Source: Micrococcaceae bacterium UBA6021 (GTDB lineage: Bacteria; Actinomycetota; Actinomycetes; Actinomycetales; Micrococcaceae). From it: 8,126 bases of DNA. This document shows, piece by piece, positions 6,475 through 8,126 of the stretch (its first letter is position 1; the number at the start of each line of letters is the position of its first letter). The notes under the pieces were generated by a model, which was not told the origin of the DNA, ran no database searches, and saw only the letters and a list, made by a program, of their open reading frames with translations. The translations under genes were made by a program, and so were the position numbers. The stretch is from NCBI GenBank assembly GCA_002427975.1, contig DIZT01000283.1, forward strand, positions 9,865 through 17,990. Reading direction: 5' to 3'.

Positions 6475-6513
6475 CCACTGTGGCGGCGGCCCGAGGGGCT
6501 GCCGCCACAGTGG
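6475..6513. repeat. 39-nt hairpin with perfect 13-bp arms
   Basis: CCACTGTGGCGGC at 6475-6487 is the exact reverse complement of 6501-6513. Inside, a G-T (wobble) position and then GCCC/GGGC (6489-6492 and 6496-6499) close on a GAG triloop. The whole 39 nt is therefore nearly one continuous hairpin of about 18 bp. It lies about 50 bases upstream of the sufS start and downstream of the LuxR-type gene. It could be a transcription terminator for the latter, a leader structure of sufS, or a REP-like repeat unit. Confidence 0.75.
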
Positions 6514-6516
6514 CTC

Positions 6517-6530
6517 CGGGCTTCAGCCCG
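6517..6530. repeat. Short GC-rich hairpin (CGGGCT/AGCCCG)
   Basis: CGGGCT (6517-6522) and AGCCCG (6525-6530) are reverse complements separated by TC. With a realistic loop the stem is CGGGC/GCCCG around TTCA. It lies four bases after the 39-nt hairpin. Compact GC stems of this kind are common in REP-like intergenic repeats. Confidence 0.55.
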
Positions 6531-6539
6531 CGGAAATGA

Positions 6540-6598
6540 GGGCCGGCGACGGCTGGGGGGAGAGTCTCGGTCTCAGAAGACTCTGACGTCGCCGGCCC
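6540..6598. repeat. 59-nt nested hairpin
   Basis: The outer arms are GGGCCGGCGAC (6540-6550) and GTCGCCGGCCC (6588-6598), a perfect 11-bp match. Within them AGAGTCT (6561-6567) pairs perfectly with AGACTCT (6578-6584) around a ten-base loop. The asymmetric internal loop holds a run of six G (6555-6560), which is six C on the strand that transcribes sufS. Two independent perfect stems nested in 59 nt suggest selection for a folded RNA or a cruciform repeat. Confidence 0.7.
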
Positions 6599-6607
6599 CG
6601 TCTCGAT

Positions 6608-6623
6608 CCGGCCACAGGGCCGG
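6608..6623. repeat. Short hairpin CCGGCC-ACAG-GGCCGG
   Basis: A perfect 6-bp stem (6608-6613 with 6618-6623) around an ACAG loop, nine bases beyond the nested hairpin. It is the fourth stem-loop in a row and the one nearest the LuxR-type gene. Confidence 0.55.
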
Positions 6624-6864
6624 AAGTTGGCGTCAAAACGAGGCCTGAAAAGTCTATTGGCGGGATGCGGGGTACGAGCCGCCGCACTTTCCTGCCTCTT
6701 CAAGTTAAGCGCATGCGGGCGCCCGGAACACGAGTAGGCAGTACTCTACTTTTACGCCGTCGCACTGCGGTTTGGGCCCCGCTGCTACGCGTATTTTGGC
6801 GGCCACCACTTGGCGACAAAGGACAGGCCCCGATAGGCACGCTACGGGCGGCACTCCAAGGTGT
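6624..6864. other. Non-coding gap between the hairpin cluster and the LuxR-type gene
   Basis: These 241 bases carry no convincing gene; the open frames crossing them lack ribosome sites and family resemblance. They contain a minus-strand TAGACT (6651-6656) that could be a -10 for sufS transcription but has no -35. There is also a perfect 10-bp palindrome, CGGGCGCCCG, at 6716-6725, and the inverted repeat GAGTA-5-TACTC at 6732-6746. The stretch around 6745-6800 is visibly less GC-rich than the coding regions. Confidence 0.5.
6732..6746. promoter_or_regulatory. Inverted repeat GAGTA-N5-TACTC, possible operator
   Basis: GAGTA (6732-6736) and TACTC (6742-6746) are perfect reverse complements around GGCAG, in an AT-richer patch 119 bases past the stop of the LuxR-type gene. 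LuxR-type and other dimeric regulators bind short dyads like this, but its target promoter is not evident and the regulator is not shown to bind it. Confidence 0.25.
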
Positions 6865-8126
6865 TCAGTTCGGAAGGGCCGTGGCCAGTTCGTCGCGGCT
6901 CCGCACTCCGAGTTTGACGTACGTGCGGTACAGGTGTCCTTCCACGGTCCGGACGGACACCATCAGCCGCTGGGCGATCTCCCGGTCCGTCAACCCCTGG
7001 ACAGCCAGCTCCACGATGTCCTGTTCCCGGCGGGTGAGGTGCACTGTGGGTGCTGCGGCGATGAACTGGCCCTCACGGAATCGCTCGCCCAGTTCGTGGT
7101 CGCATTTCTCCCGTAACGCAACGGCCTGACGGGCGCGGCGGCGCTCACCGGAGTTCTCGAGGACGGAACTGGCCCGCGCGTAGGCCTCCCTGGCCAGGTT
7201 AACGAACCCGGTTGTTTCCAGGGTGGCTGCCGAGTCCATGAGCAGATCGGCGTCTGCCGAACCCCACTGACCGGCAAGGGTCAACATGGCTGCGGCCCAC
7301 CGGCCCTCGACGTTCCCGGCCAGGGAGTGGACCATGGGGATCACTGACTGGTCGCCCAGGTCCCAGCAGACGGCCAAAAGCTCCAGCAGCGTTCCGGCCC
7401 GGGCAGTTACGTCCGGGGTGGTGGCCAGGGTATGGAGGGCCGCCAGCCCCTTGCCGTCATGCGACACGTACTCCGAAGCGGCGGCCGCATAGGCAGCCGC
7501 CAGGAGTTCCTGGTGGGCGGCTCCCTGAAGTGAATCCTTGTAATCCAGCTCAAGCCGGCCGGCCTGGGCGGCATCGCCAAGCCTTGCCGCCACATAGAAC
7601 GCCAGCGCGGAGCCGAACCGGAACATCTGCAGCGGATCATTAAGCCGAAGGGTCTCCACTGCCGGCAGCAGCATCTGGTAGGCACGTTCGATCCGTCCCT
7701 GACGCAGCAGCGAATATCCGCGCAGGACCTGGAGGCTGCCGCCGAAGGCAGCGGCCCCCCGGGGCTCGCCGGCAGCGTAATTCGCCATTTCCCGTTCAGC
7801 CGACTCCCACTCCCCCATGGCCAGGTAGCAGACCACAAGACGGCCAAGGACGAATTCGTTGAAGAAGAACACGCTCTCCTGGACGGCTGGCAGCTCCGAA
7901 GCCGCCAGCAGGGCGGCGTCCAGTCCCTGGACGGCGCGTCCGGCAGCAGCGAGCGAATGAGCCAGCAAAGCCAGTCCCACGGCATGCAGGGCGTCATCCG
8001 GAGCGCTGCCGGGGTTGCGGCTGCGCAAGTCGCGGACCTCGATTTCCAAAGCCTCGTGGTTGCCGGCTTCGCCAAGTTCCAAAAGATACACCAGGTGGTC
8101 CTGCCAGGACCTCGCCGGACTTTCCG
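6865..8126 (-). CDS. Large LuxR-family transcriptional regulator, C-terminal 420 codons (cut by window edge)
   Basis: The frame is open from the right edge to TGA at 6865-6867. The last 60 residues form a LuxR-type DNA-binding domain (6868-7047): HLTRREQDIVELAVQGLTDREIAQRL, then the recognition helix in SVRTVEGHLYRTYVKLGV. Before it lie about 350 residues of alanine- and leucine-rich helices with no phospho-receiver domain (for example GYSLLRQGRIERAYQMLLPA), resembling the TPR-like arm of LAL/MalT-type regulators. Those usually carry an N-terminal ATPase, which would lie to the right of this window, so the ATPase is expected and not seen. An internal GTG at 8091 would give 408 residues, but the frame runs on upstream (ESPARSWQDHL precedes it), so I treat the gene as 5'-truncated. 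The inducing signal and target genes cannot be read from this part. Its stop is 441 bases from the sufS start, so co-transcription with sufS seems unlikely but is not excluded. Confidence 0.9.
   Translation of the reverse strand, partial: ESPARSWQDHLVYLLELGEAGNHEALEIEVRDLRSRNPGSAPDDALHAVGLALLAHSLAAAGRAVQGLDAALLAASELPAVQESVFFFNEFVLGRLVVCYLAMGEWESAEREMANYAAGEPRGAAAFGGSLQVLRGYSLLRQGRIERAYQMLLPAVETLRLNDPLQMFRFGSALAFYVAARLGDAAQAGRLELDYKDSLQGAAHQELLAAAYAAAASEYVSHDGKGLAALHTLATTPDVTARAGTLLELLAVCWDLGDQSVIPMVHSLAGNVEGRWAAAMLTLAGQWGSADADLLMDSAATLETTGFVNLAREAYARASSVLENSGERRRARQAVALREKCDHELGERFREGQFIAAAPTVHLTRREQDIVELAVQGLTDREIAQRLMVSVRTVEGHLYRTYVKLGVRSRDELATALPN

Noticed and set aside
6450..6480. TTGACA at 6451-6456 as a plus-strand -35 box
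   Set aside because: No -10-like hexamer follows at 16-19 bases, where the 13-bp repeat arm begins, and no plus-strand gene lies downstream.
6540..6598. Known actinobacterial 6C RNA
   Set aside because: The C6 run on the minus strand sits in an internal loop, whereas 6C RNA has two hairpins with the C-runs in their apical loops. The second C-rich loop is absent.
6458..6703. 81-codon minus-strand open frame across the hairpin cluster, ending HFRGLKPGATVAAAPRA and on to the sufS leader
   Set aside because: It has no ribosome binding site, runs through four inverted repeats that dictate its sequence, and shows no family resemblance. It is better seen as repeat DNA that happens to be open.
6665..7129. 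154-codon plus-strand open frame over the end of the LuxR-type gene
   Set aside because: It overlaps the well-conserved LuxR DNA-binding domain on the opposite strand and has no recognisable content.

Overview
The window is high-GC DNA, with strong G/C preference at third codon positions. It carries two protein families found essentially only in Actinobacteria (DUF2505 and the SCO4848 family) next to mfd, nhaA and a sufS-sufU pair. That combination, and the protein sequences, suggest a Micrococcaceae chromosome (Arthrobacter or Pseudarthrobacter type). The genus is inferred from resemblance, not from a search. I see no transposase, phage gene, CRISPR array, tRNA or rRNA. Most of the window is ordinary core genome, and the unusual material lies in the gaps between genes.

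Layout, left to right. (1) 1-2133, minus: the first 711 codons of mfd, the transcription-repair coupling factor, cut by the window edge just after its Walker A motif. (2) 2134-2500: a gap holding a well-formed ribosome binding site and GTG start for a dehydrogenase-like protein. It stops after 17 codons, inside the nucleotide-binding loop, so it is probably a gene remnant. (3) 2501-3224, plus: a DUF2505 protein and a two-helix SCO4848-family membrane protein, four bases apart. (4) 3296-4609, plus: nhaA, a Na+/H+ antiporter with an acidic cytoplasmic tail resembling a calcium-binding loop. A perfect 9-bp stem-loop lies just upstream. (5) 4626-6424, minus: sufS and sufU, the cysteine desulfurase and its sulfur-accepting partner, converging on nhaA with only 16 bases between the stops. 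(6) 6425-6864: a 440-base non-coding gap whose sufS-proximal half is a dense chain of inverted repeats, including a perfect 13-bp arm pair and a nested 59-nt hairpin. (7) 6865-8126, minus: the C-terminal 420 codons of a large LuxR-type regulator, cut by the right edge.

Functionally, mfd serves transcription-coupled repair, nhaA serves pH and sodium homeostasis, and sufSU mobilises sulfur for Fe-S clusters. The sufBCD scaffold genes are not in the window. DUF2505 and SCO4848 have no assigned role. There is no clear sign of one multi-gene novel system. The best leads are the hairpin cluster upstream of sufS, the truncated dehydrogenase start, and the EF-hand-like tail on NhaA.
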